A stretch of 64,000 nt of DNA from Spirochaetales bacterium (GCA_028282545.1 JANQHT010000088.1:21663-85662); one strand, 5' to 3'. Counted from the stretch's first letter, positions 53,917 through 63,786 are shown. Translations and numbers: made by a program. The notes: generated by a model not told the origin, from the letters alone.

Positions 53917-55221
53917 ATGCGTGTTGAAATACGCCTCGTGACGAAATCCCGACGAGCCCTGCTCTTCGCCGCCATGCTTGCCATGGCGACTGCTTGTTCG
54001 AACCGGCCTATCGGGTACGGGGTTGTACTCTGGCCGCCCGAAGGGAGCCCCGTGGAAACGGGACGCATGTTCCCGATCGTCTCCGAGTCCGAGATCAACG
54101 GCACGGTGACCCTTGACGTCGCAGGGGATGAGAACGCCGCCCTGGACGCCTTTCGCGTCTACCGGTTCGACGAGCGGGAGACGGCGGAGATTTTCCGCGC
54201 CGAGTTCGCGCCGTACGTGGACTCCTACGCGATCGCGCTCCGCACGGCGCTCCCGGTCCGCGAACGACCGGACCGGCTCTCAGCGCGTGTCTATCGGCTG
54301 CGCGACGGCGAAATCGTGAAAATCATCGGTCGAATGGACGAACCGTCCGACGAAGCGGGATTCGTCGACTACTGGTACGAGGTACTGACCCGCGAAGGTA
54401 TCCGCGGCTGGGCGTTCGGCTATTTCCTTGAACTGACGGATTCCGCTGGAATTGCCCTCCAGCCCGTACCGGATAGAACCCAGGTTGACCGCCTCCTTGA
54501 CGACGTAACCTCCCGCGACTGGCGTCCGGGGTACTTCACGGAGATGATATCCGCCCGACAGGTGGACCTGCAGCTCTTTGACCCGCGATTCGGCTTTTTC
54601 CCGGACCCGGAAGGTCAATCGTTTGAGCTTGTACTGCCGACACATCGCAAGGACTTTCCCTACGAGGAGTACTTCAGCCCACGGCGCGATACGATCGAGT
54701 TCGAAAACACGAGCCTCATCATTCGCGTCGTTTCGGATCGGGAGATCGTTGTTCAGTACAACGTGAACGGTCAGGAACTGGCCACCAACTTCGTCGATAT
54801 CGACCAGGACCTGGAAGAGGTAATCCTCGCCGAACGGGAACGCCGCGACGCCCTCCTTCAGGAATTCCTCGCCCGGGGAAATGTCCTCGTGAGCAGCGCC
54901 TACGGTGAAATTGCCTTGGGCAGCGACGGAGGATTTGTTTGGCAGGGCTTCGAACGCCTGGTCCCGCGCGTACTTCCCGGGGAATTCCGAGGTACCGGGC
55001 GGCTGGTGTTCTCACTGTTCATCGACGACGCCCTGCGTGATCGCTACGACGGCGCACTTGTCCTGCAACTCCCCGGAGGATCGCGCGTGAGCTTTCTCTA
55101 CACGCTCTCAGACGGGGGCCTCCGGACGGTGTTTGTACCGGAAGAGCGAATCGAGAATGCAACGGTGGTGGGCGAACCTCTGACGCCGGTGGTCGTCTTC
55201 TTTTCGTTTGTGAAGAGTTGA
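53917..55221 (+). CDS. Lipoprotein with bacterial SH3-like region
   Basis: A 434-aa protein beginning with a signal peptide ending in a lipobox (AMATACS, Cys near residue 27). Residues about 100-170 (LPVRERPDRLSARVYRLRDG, then YWYEVLTREGIRGWAFGYFL) have the pattern of an SH3b domain, common in cell-wall-associated proteins. The remainder is unassigned beta-rich sequence. It is the third of three adjacent exported-protein genes; an ABC-F gene follows. Confidence 0.72.
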   Translation: MRVEIRLVTKSRRALLFAAMLAMATACSNRPIGYGVVLWPPEGSPVETGRMFPIVSESEINGTVTLDVAGDENAALDAFRVYRFDERETAEIFRAEFAPYVDSYAIALRTALPVRERPDRLSARVYRLRDGEIVKIIGRMDEPSDEAGFVDYWYEVLTREGIRGWAFGYFLELTDSAGIALQPVPDRTQVDRLLDDVTSRDWRPGYFTEMISARQVDLQLFDPRFGFFPDPEGQSFELVLPTHRKDFPYEEYFSPRRDTIEFENTSLIIRVVSDREIVVQYNVNGQELATNFVDIDQDLEEVILAERERRDALLQEFLARGNVLVSSAYGEIALGSDGGFVWQGFERLVPRVLPGEFRGTGRLVFSLFIDDALRDRYDGALVLQLPGGSRVSFLYTLSDGGLRTVFVPEERIENATVVGEPLTPVVVFFSFVKS

Positions 55222-55227
55222 CCCCCA

Positions 55228-57174
55228 TTGATCGCCGCCCAGAACGTTTCAGTATCGTTTGGTGCTCAGACGGTCCTCGCGGATGCACATGCAACAGTAT
55301 CGCCGGACGCGCGGACCGGGCTGGTTGGTGCCAACGGGAGCGGCAAAAGCACCCTCTTGAAAGTGCTTGCCGGCCTCCGGCGGCCCGACGCCGGCACGGT
55401 GCAACGGGCGCGGGGAACAACCGTGGCCTACCTTCCGCAACACCTCGACTTTGACGCCGGCAGGACAATCCGATCAGAGACGGAACGCGCCTTTGACGCC
55501 CTTCGGATGGTTGCGGAACGCCGGGAGAGAGTCGCCCTGACACTGGCGGAACGGCCCACCGCCAACCAGGATAAACTACTGACCGAGCTGGCTGAACTCG
55601 ATCACCTGCTCGAAGAGAGCGACTACCATCAACGGGATCACAAGATAGGAAGGGTCCTCTCGGGCCTCGGTTTCGCCGTTGATGAACAGTCCAATCAGAT
55701 GGGCACCTTGTCCGGCGGCCGGCAGATGCGCGTGGCCCTCGCGAAGGTGCTGCTCTCCGGTGCGGACACGCTTCTCCTGGACGAACCGACCAACTACCTC
55801 GATACCGAGGCGCGCGCTTGGCTGCTTGCATTTCTCGTTTCCTACAGAGGCGCCGTCGTTATCGTTTCCCACGACCGGGCGTTCCTGGACGAACTCACCA
55901 GGGAAACCCTGGAGGTATTCCAGGGACGCCTTCGTCGCTTTTCCGGTAACTACTCACGCTATCTAAAACTCCGCAACCAGCAGATCGCCCATCTTGTCGG
56001 CAGGTACGAACAGTTGGAGCGTGAACGAGAACAGCACGAACGGTTCATCGCACGATTTCGGGCCAACGCTTCCAAGGCGCGCCAGGTACAGAGTCGTGTA
56101 CGCCTTTTGGAGAAGATGGAACGGATAGAACTCCCGGAGCACCTCAAACCCATCCACGTCCGGATTCCCCCGGCGCCGCGTTCGGGAAACGACGTCCTGC
56201 GTTTCGAATCGCTTTCGCGGTCGTACGGCTCCACACCGGCTCTTGTGAATGTGGACCTTGCCCTTGACCGGGGCGAACGGCTGGCGGTGGTCGGCCCGAA
56301 CGGTGCCGGAAAGTCCACCTTTCTCCGGATCTGCGCCGGTCACGATCGTGAGTACCAGGGCTCAAGGTCGCTGGGTACCGGGGTTGAGGTTGCGTATTTT
56401 GCCCAGGACAGCACGGAGTCGCTCCCAGAGGACCAAACGGTACTCGACTTTTGCCGCAGCCGGGCACCCTATGAGGCACTCCCCTTTGTTCGGGACCTGC
56501 TCGGGGCGTTTCTCTTCTCCGGTGATGCCGTAGAAAAACCCCTGGGCGTCCTGAGCGGCGGCGAACGGACCCGGGCGGTTCTCGCGTCGCTTTTCCTACG
56601 ACCGGCAAACCTTCTCGTGCTCGACGAACCGACCAACCACCTCGATATCACCTCCAAAGAAGTCCTGGCGGAGGCGCTCCGTTCCTACGACGGTACCGCG
56701 GTGGTCGTTTCTCACGATCGCTATTTCCTCGGCCGTGTTTCCACATCCGTCCTCGCCTTTCACCCGCCCGCGGGGAAGCGGAACTGGCGCCACTATCCCG
56801 GTGACTACCAGTACTACGTGACACAGGTCGCGCAAGCATCGGAAGATCAGAACCGCCCGGTCTCTACACCCGTTCTCCCTCGCGGTGACGGCAGAGCCGG
56901 ATTTGAACGGCAGAAGGCGATCCGACGTGAACGAGATGCGCTGGAACGCAGGGAGAAGACGCTCCTCGGCGAGATAGACGACGTGGAAGGGCGGCGCGCG
57001 GAACTGGAACGACGCCTTGCGGATCCCGAACTGTACCGGGTGCCCGGGGATACGCGGGTCCGGGAGGCGGCACGGGAACTCGAGGACACAACCGCCCGGG
57101 AACGGAGACTGCACCGGGAATGGGAGTCCGTCGCGGAAGCGCTCTCCTCCATGCCCGATACAATCGAGCAGTAG
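55228..57174 (+). CDS. ABC-F family ATPase (Uup/YdiF-like)
   Basis: A soluble tandem ABC protein of 648 aa that acts on ribosomes rather than transport. Walker A motifs are GANGSGKST and GPNGAGKST; signatures are LSGGRQMRVALA and LSGGERTRAVLAS; Walker B are LLLDEPTNYLD and LVLDEPTNHLD. A C-terminal coiled coil (about 565-648) suggests the Uup type. The start is TTG 55228. No membrane segment. Confidence 0.93.
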   Translation: MIAAQNVSVSFGAQTVLADAHATVSPDARTGLVGANGSGKSTLLKVLAGLRRPDAGTVQRARGTTVAYLPQHLDFDAGRTIRSETERAFDALRMVAERRERVALTLAERPTANQDKLLTELAELDHLLEESDYHQRDHKIGRVLSGLGFAVDEQSNQMGTLSGGRQMRVALAKVLLSGADTLLLDEPTNYLDTEARAWLLAFLVSYRGAVVIVSHDRAFLDELTRETLEVFQGRLRRFSGNYSRYLKLRNQQIAHLVGRYEQLEREREQHERFIARFRANASKARQVQSRVRLLEKMERIELPEHLKPIHVRIPPAPRSGNDVLRFESLSRSYGSTPALVNVDLALDRGERLAVVGPNGAGKSTFLRICAGHDREYQGSRSLGTGVEVAYFAQDSTESLPEDQTVLDFCRSRAPYEALPFVRDLLGAFLFSGDAVEKPLGVLSGGERTRAVLASLFLRPANLLVLDEPTNHLDITSKEVLAEALRSYDGTAVVVSHDRYFLGRVSTSVLAFHPPAGKRNWRHYPGDYQYYVTQVAQASEDQNRPVSTPVLPRGDGRAGFERQKAIRRERDALERREKTLLGEIDDVEGRRAELERRLADPELYRVPGDTRVREAARELEDTTARERRLHREWESVAEALSSMPDTIEQ

Positions 57175-57185
57175 CGGCGCGGCAA

Positions 57186-57309
57186 TTCTCAGTCGGGCGT
57201 GGATACCACCGACCGCGTCCGGCAAGAAGAACAAACCGCGTCTCTGCAGCGCAGCGCAGCCCAAGGTGTTGTTCTTCTTGCCACGGTTATGCGGTCTTTG
57301 AAATGAGAA
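57186..57309 (+). repeat. Dispersed inverted-repeat element, copy 3
   Basis: A shorter copy between the ABC-F gene and the LON-N gene. Inner arms of 14 bp (GGCAAGAAGAACAA at 57221-57234 and complement at 57269-57282) flank the same GC-rich CTGCAGCGCAGCG centre as copy 2. The outer arms are shorter, TTCTCA (57186-57191) and TGAGAA (57304-57309). Right after it lie a TTCGAA and TAGCTT that may form a promoter for the next gene. Confidence 0.75.
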
Positions 57310-57369
57310 CTACCGGTAGTGGCTCTTTCCACTGTTCGAATACCGGTCGCCCTTAGTAGCTTAACGGTA

Positions 57370-58008
57370 ATGAGTGAATCGCTCGTTCCGTTGTTTCCAC
57401 TGGGCCTCGTGCTACTCCCGCGGATGCCCCTGCCCCTGCACATCTTCGAAGAGCGATACCGTCTGCTTATCAATCGGTGTATCGATGAGGAACGGGAGTT
57501 CGGCGTCGTCCTTCAGACCGGTAGTAATCTCCAGACAGCGGGCTGCCTGGCCCGGATCGACAGCGTGATCAACCGCTACGACGACGGCCGCCTCGATATC
57601 CTTTCACTGGGCACGCAGCGATTCCACGTTCTTTCCATGCACGAAACGAAATCGTACCTCGAAGCAGACGTTGAGTTCTTTTCCGACGCTTCAAGCGATA
57701 CACCGGAAACGAACGAGTCCGCCCGGAACGCGATCGAGAGCCTTAAGATGTTTGCCGCCGTTGCCGGGTACGAAGTCGATTTCGACGTGATTGCAAAACT
57801 CGACTTTGAAGAACTCTCGTTCCTTCTGGCGACAACGGACGTCTTCAGTGTCGAACAGAAACAGAAAATGCTCGAATCGACCAGCACCGACGATCGCCTG
57901 CAACTGACCCGCTCCGTACTTGCCGAGAGTGCCCGGCGGAGGGCGATGACCGGCAGAATCAAGGAAATTATCGGTGGCGACGCGGACATAACCCACATGT
58001 TCAACTGA
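57370..58008 (+). CDS. LON-N substrate-binding domain protein (peptidase S16 type)
   Basis: A 212-aa protein with only the N-terminal substrate-recognition domain of Lon, not the ATPase or protease. The family block PLFPLGLVLLPRMPLPLHIFEERYR is split here across residues 6-30. It starts at ATG 57370 (MSESLVP). Possible TAGCTT -10 box ends 7 bases upstream. Function in bacteria is poorly known; the domain may bind unfolded proteins. Confidence 0.85.
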   Translation: MSESLVPLFPLGLVLLPRMPLPLHIFEERYRLLINRCIDEEREFGVVLQTGSNLQTAGCLARIDSVINRYDDGRLDILSLGTQRFHVLSMHETKSYLEADVEFFSDASSDTPETNESARNAIESLKMFAAVAGYEVDFDVIAKLDFEELSFLLATTDVFSVEQKQKMLESTSTDDRLQLTRSVLAESARRRAMTGRIKEIIGGDADITHMFN

Positions 58009-58060
58009 CGCGCCGCCTGCGAACTGATAGAGTGCAGTCACCAATACCAAGGAGAGAACC

Positions 58061-58876
58061 ATGAAACACACGCTCGCCGTCGTTCTTGCGATCGTTATGG
58101 TCGGTACCGCGGGTGCCGTCGGAGTCCAAGAGGAAGGGACAGTTGAGCCGGAGCCGATCGTGGTTGGTATGGAACTACAGTACCCACCGTTCGAGATGTC
58201 CACGCCGGAGGGGGAACCCACCGGAATCAGCGTCGAAATCGCGTACGCCTTTGGAGCTTACCTGGGCCGACCGGTGGTTATACGCAACACCGAGTGGACC
58301 GGTCTCATCCCCGCCCTCCGCACCGGTGCGCTTGACGTTGTTATCTCGTCAATGACGATAACCGAGGAACGGGCGGAGCAGATCGACTTCAGTATCCCCT
58401 ACGCTCAGTCGGGATTGACGCTGCTCGTCTCATCAGAATCCGATATCAAGACGGGGGCCGATCTCAACCAACCGGGACGCGTCCTTGCCGTGAAATCAGG
58501 TACAACGGGAGCACTGGTGGCCCAGGACCAGATGGCGCGGGCGGAGATTCACTACTTCGACACCGTTGCCGCCTGCGTTCTGGAAGTGGCCCAGGGCAAA
58601 GCCGATGCCTTTATCTACGACGCCCTCACGGTCTACGAGAACTGGCGCAACAACAGCACAACCACCCGCGTCATTCTCGAAGCGCTTCCCGGAACCTTTG
58701 GGTACTGGGGCGCCGCGTTTCCCAAGGGCAGCGACCTCCGGGACGACATGAACGCCTTTATACAGGAGTACCGCGCAGACGGCGGATTTGACGCCCTGGC
58801 GGATGAGTACCTGGGGGAGATCAAATCGACCTTCGATGATTACGGCGTTCCGTTTTTCTTTGACGTGGATCAGTAG
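58061..58876 (+). CDS. Polar amino-acid ABC transporter substrate-binding protein
   Basis: Type II periplasmic binding protein (His/Arg/Gln family). A signal peptide is followed by GVQEEGTVEP and the family's opening strand VVGMELQYPPFEM. The GALDVVISSMTITEERAEQIDFS block is typical of amino-acid receptors. 271 aa. It has an aaggagag ribosome-binding site. The permease and ATPase genes follow directly. Confidence 0.93.
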   Translation: MKHTLAVVLAIVMVGTAGAVGVQEEGTVEPEPIVVGMELQYPPFEMSTPEGEPTGISVEIAYAFGAYLGRPVVIRNTEWTGLIPALRTGALDVVISSMTITEERAEQIDFSIPYAQSGLTLLVSSESDIKTGADLNQPGRVLAVKSGTTGALVAQDQMARAEIHYFDTVAACVLEVAQGKADAFIYDALTVYENWRNNSTTTRVILEALPGTFGYWGAAFPKGSDLRDDMNAFIQEYRADGGFDALADEYLGEIKSTFDDYGVPFFFDVDQ

Positions 58877-58882
58877 ACCCCG

Positions 58883-59659
58883 GTGTTCATAGATGACCCG
58901 GGGCGCGGCCGCGTCGCCCCGCCAAGGGCGTACGTCATAAGCGCCGTCATCGTGGTCGCGGCGGTGACGGCACTCTTCGCGTACGCGTTCTCCACTATTC
59001 AGTACGGATTCAACTGGCCCAGCGTCTGGAGATACCGCGCCAACTTAGCGCGCGGATTTCAAATGACGATCATCATCTCTCTTTTCTCACTGGGCCTCAG
59101 CCTTCTGATCGGTACCGCCGTCGGACTGGCCCAACGGAGCCGTGTGATCCCTTTGCGGCAGCTTGCCCGGGGCTACGTTGAACTGATCCGCGGGACGCCC
59201 TTGCTCGTCCAGATCCTGATCTTCTTCTACGTCGTGGCGAACGCCTTTGGTGTCTCCAACCGGTACGTCGTGGGAGTGCTCATCATGGCCGTTTTTTCCG
59301 GCGCCTACGTATCGGAGATCGTTCGCGCCGGGCTGGAGAGCATCCCGGCCAGCCAGATCGAATCGGCCCGTTCCCTGGCGCTCTCGAACCGCCAGATCTA
59401 TCGTTACGTTGTTTTTCCTCAGGTAATCAAGCGAATCCTGCCGCCTCTGGCCGGTCAGCTCGCTTCGCTCATTAAGGATTCCTCCTTGCTCTCGATCATC
59501 GCGGTTAACGAGTTCACGCAGATGGCGCGGGAGGTCAACGCGAACACCTTCTCGACGCTCGAGAGTTACGTACCCCTGGCGGTCGGATACCTCGCTTTGA
59601 CACTCCCCATATCACTGGTGACAAAAAAACTGGAGCGGCGCTTCGCCTATGAACATTGA
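58883..59659 (+). CDS. Polar amino-acid ABC transporter permease (HisM/GlnP type)
   Basis: A 258-aa inner-membrane subunit with five to six helices. The EAA-like coupling loop is ESARSLALSNRQIYRYVVFPQ and the early GYVELIRGTPLLVQI is characteristic. The GTG at 58883 lies six bases after the receptor gene. One permease gene only, so it probably works as a homodimer. Confidence 0.93.
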   Translation: MFIDDPGRGRVAPPRAYVISAVIVVAAVTALFAYAFSTIQYGFNWPSVWRYRANLARGFQMTIIISLFSLGLSLLIGTAVGLAQRSRVIPLRQLARGYVELIRGTPLLVQILIFFYVVANAFGVSNRYVVGVLIMAVFSGAYVSEIVRAGLESIPASQIESARSLALSNRQIYRYVVFPQVIKRILPPLAGQLASLIKDSSLLSIIAVNEFTQMAREVNANTFSTLESYVPLAVGYLALTLPISLVTKKLERRFAYEH

Positions 59660-60380
59660 GATTGCCCACCTCGACAAATATTTCGGCACCCACCACGTGC
59701 TGCGGGACCTTTCCCTGCAACTCGACAACGTCCACGCCCTGGTCATCGTAGGACCCTCCGGCGGGGGTAAAACAACGTTCCTCCGCATCCTGGCGGGCCT
59801 TGAAGAGCCGCAGCGGGGGGAGATCCAGGTAAACGGCCGTTCCCTGCACTTCGACGACAAAAGCCTGAGGGAATACCGCAAACACGTCGGGATGGTATTC
59901 CAGGCGTTCAATCTCTTTCCCCACATGACCGCGCTGGAAAACATCGTACTGCCCCTCGAAAAGGTGCACGGGATCGCCCCGGCGGAGGCTCGCGATCGCG
60001 CGATGGACCTTCTGCGCCGGTTTCACCTGGAAGAGCACCATCACAAAAAGCCGGGCGCACTGTCGGGTGGCCAGAAACAGCGAATCGCCCTCTCCCGGGC
60101 GATTGCGATCGAACCGGAGTTCCTGATCCTGGATGAACCCACGTCGGCCCTCGATCCGGAGTTCACCGGTGAGGTCCTGGACATGATCCTGGAACTCCGT
60201 GAAGAGGACGTCCACCTTATGCTCGTTACGCACGAGATGGGATTCGCGCGACACGTGGCCGACTACCTGCTCTTCATGGACGACGGCCAAATCACGGAAG
60301 AGGGATCGCCTAACCGGGTATTCGACGCTCCGTCGAATCCAAAGGTTCGCCGATTCCTCGACCGCGTACTCAAGTACTGA
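59649..60380 (+). CDS. Polar amino-acid ABC transporter ATPase (GlnQ type)
   Basis: A 243-aa ABC ATPase with Walker A GPSGGGKTT, signature LSGGQKQRIALS and Walker B LILDEPTSALD. The length matches GlnQ/HisP. It overlaps the permease gene by 11 bases and completes the importer with genes 58061 and 58883. Confidence 0.95.
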   Translation: MNIEIAHLDKYFGTHHVLRDLSLQLDNVHALVIVGPSGGGKTTFLRILAGLEEPQRGEIQVNGRSLHFDDKSLREYRKHVGMVFQAFNLFPHMTALENIVLPLEKVHGIAPAEARDRAMDLLRRFHLEEHHHKKPGALSGGQKQRIALSRAIAIEPEFLILDEPTSALDPEFTGEVLDMILELREEDVHLMLVTHEMGFARHVADYLLFMDDGQITEEGSPNRVFDAPSNPKVRRFLDRVLKY

Positions 60381-60407
60381 TAGTATTGTTGGAATAGGAG
60401 AAGGACC

Positions 60408-61526
60408 ATGGAACAGGCACTCCGAAGGAAACGGCAGGAGATCACCGCGTTCGTCGAATCCACCCGTGAACGCGAGCGGGAACTCTACCGCCACGTTGGA
60501 ATCGGGATATGCGGAAGCGAACAAACGCCGGGCGAGAAGTACGAGCCGCTGCTGGCGCGGTTCCGGGAGCATCAAGGCGCCGTCGATACCGCCGCAAGTA
60601 CGATCGAGTCGATGGTGAGCGCGGAATCGCGACTGGAAGAGATCAAGCGCGAGCGGGAGACGATTCGTTCAAACAGGAAGGAAGTGGATGCGGAATGCGT
60701 GCCGGTGTACCGCGAAGTCGGGCGCGTCGCCTTTGGCCTGTTCCGCGAACAGCGTCTGATCGACAGCGCATTCGGCGCGATTTTCGCCGATCTGGCGCAA
60801 TTCCAGGATCGCGTTGACGCGATCGAGCGCAAACGACAGGAAACCCAAAACACCGAATCGCGGAATCTGGTACAACGGATCGTAGCGAGAGGCGAACAGT
60901 TGGTACTGGACGGCCGGCGGGCGTCGCGCGAGAATCAGTTGCCTCGCCTTCTCTTGGAGGCCGGGCGGGCCGTGTATGAGGGGGACTTCATCTCACGAAT
61001 CGACGACCCCGCCCTGAACCGGACCGTCGAACCCCTAAGGGATATCGGGGCGCGCCTCGCAACGCTTGCACGTACGGAAGAGAAGCTCCTCAGCGAGGAG
61101 GAAGCGCTTGGCCTCAAGCTAAAGGAAGCAACAGGTGGAAAACGGATCGGTCGCGCCCGCGAACAGAGAGAGGCCGAGATCGCCGAGCTGCAGGCCAAGA
61201 TGGCCGATATCACGATTCAAATCGGTGAAGTAGCCTGCGAAAACCACCTTCCGGGCATTGAAGATCAACTGGAACGGCTCAACGAGATCCGTGCCGAACG
61301 AAAAAAGGCCCAGGGAAACTTGGTCAAGACAGACGCTGCACTGGAAGAACTTCGCCTCAACGCAAAAACAGAAGCGCTTGAAACGCGCGCAGCGGAACTC
61401 GAAGAACGGGCCGCCTCAATCGAAGAACAGCGACGATCCGTGCTGGAAGAGATCGCGGAGACGCAGAAAGCTGCAAAACAAGCCGCCCGTAAACGCGGAA
61501 ACGCGTATAGTTTAATAGACAAGTAG
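60408..61526 (+). CDS. Unrecognised coiled-coil protein
   Basis: A 372-aa cytosolic protein dominated by charged heptad-like helices, especially residues 60-130 and 225-355, with Glu/Arg/Lys/Ala-rich composition; no membrane segment, signal peptide or enzymatic motif. The ATG has an aggagaagg ribosome-binding site. It is followed by rarA two bases after its stop. I do not recognise the family; a structural or cytoskeletal role would be inference. Confidence 0.72.
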   Translation: MEQALRRKRQEITAFVESTRERERELYRHVGIGICGSEQTPGEKYEPLLARFREHQGAVDTAASTIESMVSAESRLEEIKRERETIRSNRKEVDAECVPVYREVGRVAFGLFREQRLIDSAFGAIFADLAQFQDRVDAIERKRQETQNTESRNLVQRIVARGEQLVLDGRRASRENQLPRLLLEAGRAVYEGDFISRIDDPALNRTVEPLRDIGARLATLARTEEKLLSEEEALGLKLKEATGGKRIGRAREQREAEIAELQAKMADITIQIGEVACENHLPGIEDQLERLNEIRAERKKAQGNLVKTDAALEELRLNAKTEALETRAAELEERAASIEEQRRSVLEEIAETQKAAKQAARKRGNAYSLIDK

Positions 61527-61528
61527 AG

Positions 61529-63664
61529 ATGGAATCTCTCTTTTCGGACGTGCACCAGCCGCTCGCCGCGCGGTTGCGTCCGCGATCGCTGGACGATTTT
61601 GTCGGACAGGACCATATTGTCGGGCCCGGCCGCCTCTTGCGGCGCGCCATTCAAGCGGATCAGCTCAGTTCCGTTATCTTTGCCGGACCGCCGGGTACGG
61701 GAAAAACAACGCTCGCTCTCATCGTGGCGGATCGTACGCGGAGCCAGTTCCTGTCATTGAACGCGGTCCTGGCAGGGATCAAAGACCTCCGCGAGTCAAT
61801 CGCATCGGCCCGGGAGTTTCGCGAACGCCACAATCGGCGAACGATTCTTTTTGTCGACGAAGTCCACCGGTGGAACAAGTCCCAACAGGATGCACTGCTC
61901 CCGTGGGTCGAAAACGGGACCGTGATACTCATCGGAGCGACCACGGAGAACCCCTTCTTCGAGGTAAATCGCGCGCTTCTCTCCCGGAGCCGCGTCTTTG
62001 TCCTTGAACCGCTCACCAGGGGTGCCATGGAAACGGTGGTAGACAGGGCGCTAGGGGATCGCCAATCGGGGTACGGGCGCTACACGGTGACGATCGACTC
62101 CGACGCCCGGGAGCACCTCGTGACGGCCGCATCGGGGGACGCGCGAACGCTCCTGAACGCCCTGGAACTCGCCGTTGAGACCGGGACGGAGGGTAATCCG
62201 CCCCCGGAAGGGGCGTTGATTCACGTGACGCTGACTGACGCCGAAGAGAGCATCCAGCAGCGGGCAATTCTCTACGACAAGGACGGCGACTACCACTTCG
62301 ACACGATTTCGGCGTTTATCAAGTCCCTCCGGGGTTCCGATCCTGACGCGGCGCTCTACTGGCTGGCGCGGATGGTGGAGGCGGGCGAGAGTCCCCGGTA
62401 CATCTTCCGGCGGCTTCTCGTCGCCGCGTCGGAAGACGTGGGGTTGGCGGATCCCGGCGCCATCGGTGTCGTCTCCGCCTGTGCCGACGCCTTCGACCGC
62501 GTCGGCATGCCGGAGGGCCAGTACCACCTGGCCCAGGCCACCCTCTACCTTGCGAACGCACCCAAGTCCAACTCCACCCTCGCCTATTTTGACGCTGTTC
62601 AGAGCGTCCGCGCCGCTTCCGCCGAGGTTCCGCGGCACTTGCGGGATGCAAGCCGCGACGGTGCGGACCTGGGTCACGGCGACGGGTACGCCTATCCCCA
62701 CGCGTATCGCGATCACTGGGTAGCCCAGCAGTACCTGCCCGCGGAGCTTCGTGGTACCGTTTTCTACTCCCCGGGTACGCTCGGGTGGGAAGGCACCCGG
62801 TCCGCCGAGATTCAGCGTCGCCGGGAGCTGCAACTGGCAATCGATATCGAAGCCGAGGACGATATCCTGGTAGTCCGCGGTTCGAGGGAGCGAACGTTCC
62901 GCCTCCGGGAGGAGCGCCGGGCGGCCCAGGGTGAAGAGAAGATTCGTGACGCGGTTCTCGATTTACTGCGACTCAAACCGCACCATCGGCTCTTTTTGGC
63001 GGGAAGCGGCATCACCCTCCTCACCTTTGAAGGAGTCCGAAGACTCGCCGGTGGCGCCGTGCTCGTCCGGTGTGATTCGGAACGCGAGTCCGCGGTCATT
63101 TCCCACCTTTCGAAAGGGATACCGGAAGTGGAACGCCCGGTAGTCCTTGAGGGAAACGCCCTTCCGGATCACCCCGTTGACCGAATCGCCGCCCGGCTGC
63201 CGGTCTATGCTGTGGCAACCAAAGCCGAGTCGTCCCTAACCGACGTCTTTCGCACGGCCCGTTCCGTGGCCGCACCGGAGGCAACCTCACCCCACCTCGT
63301 CCTGGCCCTGCCCGATCCGGCCTCAGGAACGCGTCTCTCGACCATTCTGGAGCTTTCAGAGACAAACCGCCGAGCCCTGGAAGAGGCGGAACGGGTGCTC
63401 TTTGTTGATCCCGGTGATCGGGTCGAATCCGGAGCCGCTGAGTTCGGTTTTACCGTTCAGACCGCCCACACGGTCTCTTTTTCGTTGGAGCGGTCTTTTC
63501 GCCGTCCCGACATCGATGGGTGGTTCCAGGACGGTGCTCCCCTCGCGTCCGAGTTACCAACCGGCGTCGCATCGGAAATCGCCGCCGTTGCGGCGGGTCA
63601 GATCATTGACAGGCCCGTACCGTGGACACGATCCTACGCGCTGTGGGCGCTCGTTTCCACTTGA
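61529..63664 (+). CDS. rarA: Replication-associated recombination protein RarA (MgsA) with extra C-terminal domain
   Basis: A 711-aa AAA+ ATPase involved in fork repair. Walker A is FAGPPGTGKTT, Walker B is LFVDEVHRWNKSQQD and sensor 1 is GATTENPFFEVNRALLSRS. The first 430 residues match RarA in length and motifs, including the AMPEGQ-like region (MPEGQYHLAQA). About 280 residues then follow that ordinary RarA does not have: mixed helical and beta sequence with KPHHRLFLAGSGITLLTFEG, possibly a Rossmann-like fold. Its function is unknown. The next features are tRNAs. Confidence 0.9.
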   Translation: MESLFSDVHQPLAARLRPRSLDDFVGQDHIVGPGRLLRRAIQADQLSSVIFAGPPGTGKTTLALIVADRTRSQFLSLNAVLAGIKDLRESIASAREFRERHNRRTILFVDEVHRWNKSQQDALLPWVENGTVILIGATTENPFFEVNRALLSRSRVFVLEPLTRGAMETVVDRALGDRQSGYGRYTVTIDSDAREHLVTAASGDARTLLNALELAVETGTEGNPPPEGALIHVTLTDAEESIQQRAILYDKDGDYHFDTISAFIKSLRGSDPDAALYWLARMVEAGESPRYIFRRLLVAASEDVGLADPGAIGVVSACADAFDRVGMPEGQYHLAQATLYLANAPKSNSTLAYFDAVQSVRAASAEVPRHLRDASRDGADLGHGDGYAYPHAYRDHWVAQQYLPAELRGTVFYSPGTLGWEGTRSAEIQRRRELQLAIDIEAEDDILVVRGSRERTFRLREERRAAQGEEKIRDAVLDLLRLKPHHRLFLAGSGITLLTFEGVRRLAGGAVLVRCDSERESAVISHLSKGIPEVERPVVLEGNALPDHPVDRIAARLPVYAVATKAESSLTDVFRTARSVAAPEATSPHLVLALPDPASGTRLSTILELSETNRRALEEAERVLFVDPGDRVESGAAEFGFTVQTAHTVSFSLERSFRRPDIDGWFQDGAPLASELPTGVASEIAAVAAGQIIDRPVPWTRSYALWALVST

Positions 63665-63689
63665 CAAAGCGGTTCGATTTCATCAATAT
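63661..63689 (+). promoter_or_regulatory. Promoter for the tRNA cluster
   Basis: TTGACA (63661-63666), 17-base spacer, CAATAT (63684-63689). It overlaps the rarA stop. A start near 63696 would precede tRNA-His by about nine bases. Confidence 0.6.
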
Positions 63690-63704
63690 CTGCGTCCACG
63701 TACG

Positions 63705-63777
63705 GTGGATGTAGTTCAATTGGCAGAGCACCAGATTGTGGTTCTGGTTGTTGCGGGTTCAAGTCCCGTCATCCACC
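63705..63777 (+). tRNA. tRNA-His (GTG)
   Basis: Anticodon stem CCAGA/TCTGG with loop TTGTGGT, anticodon GTG. The acceptor GTGGATG pairs with CATCCAC, the discriminator is C, and an encoded G at 63704 would be the extra G-1 specific to tRNA-His. The CCA end is not encoded. Confidence 0.95.
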
Positions 63778-63786
63778 CAAGCGGCT

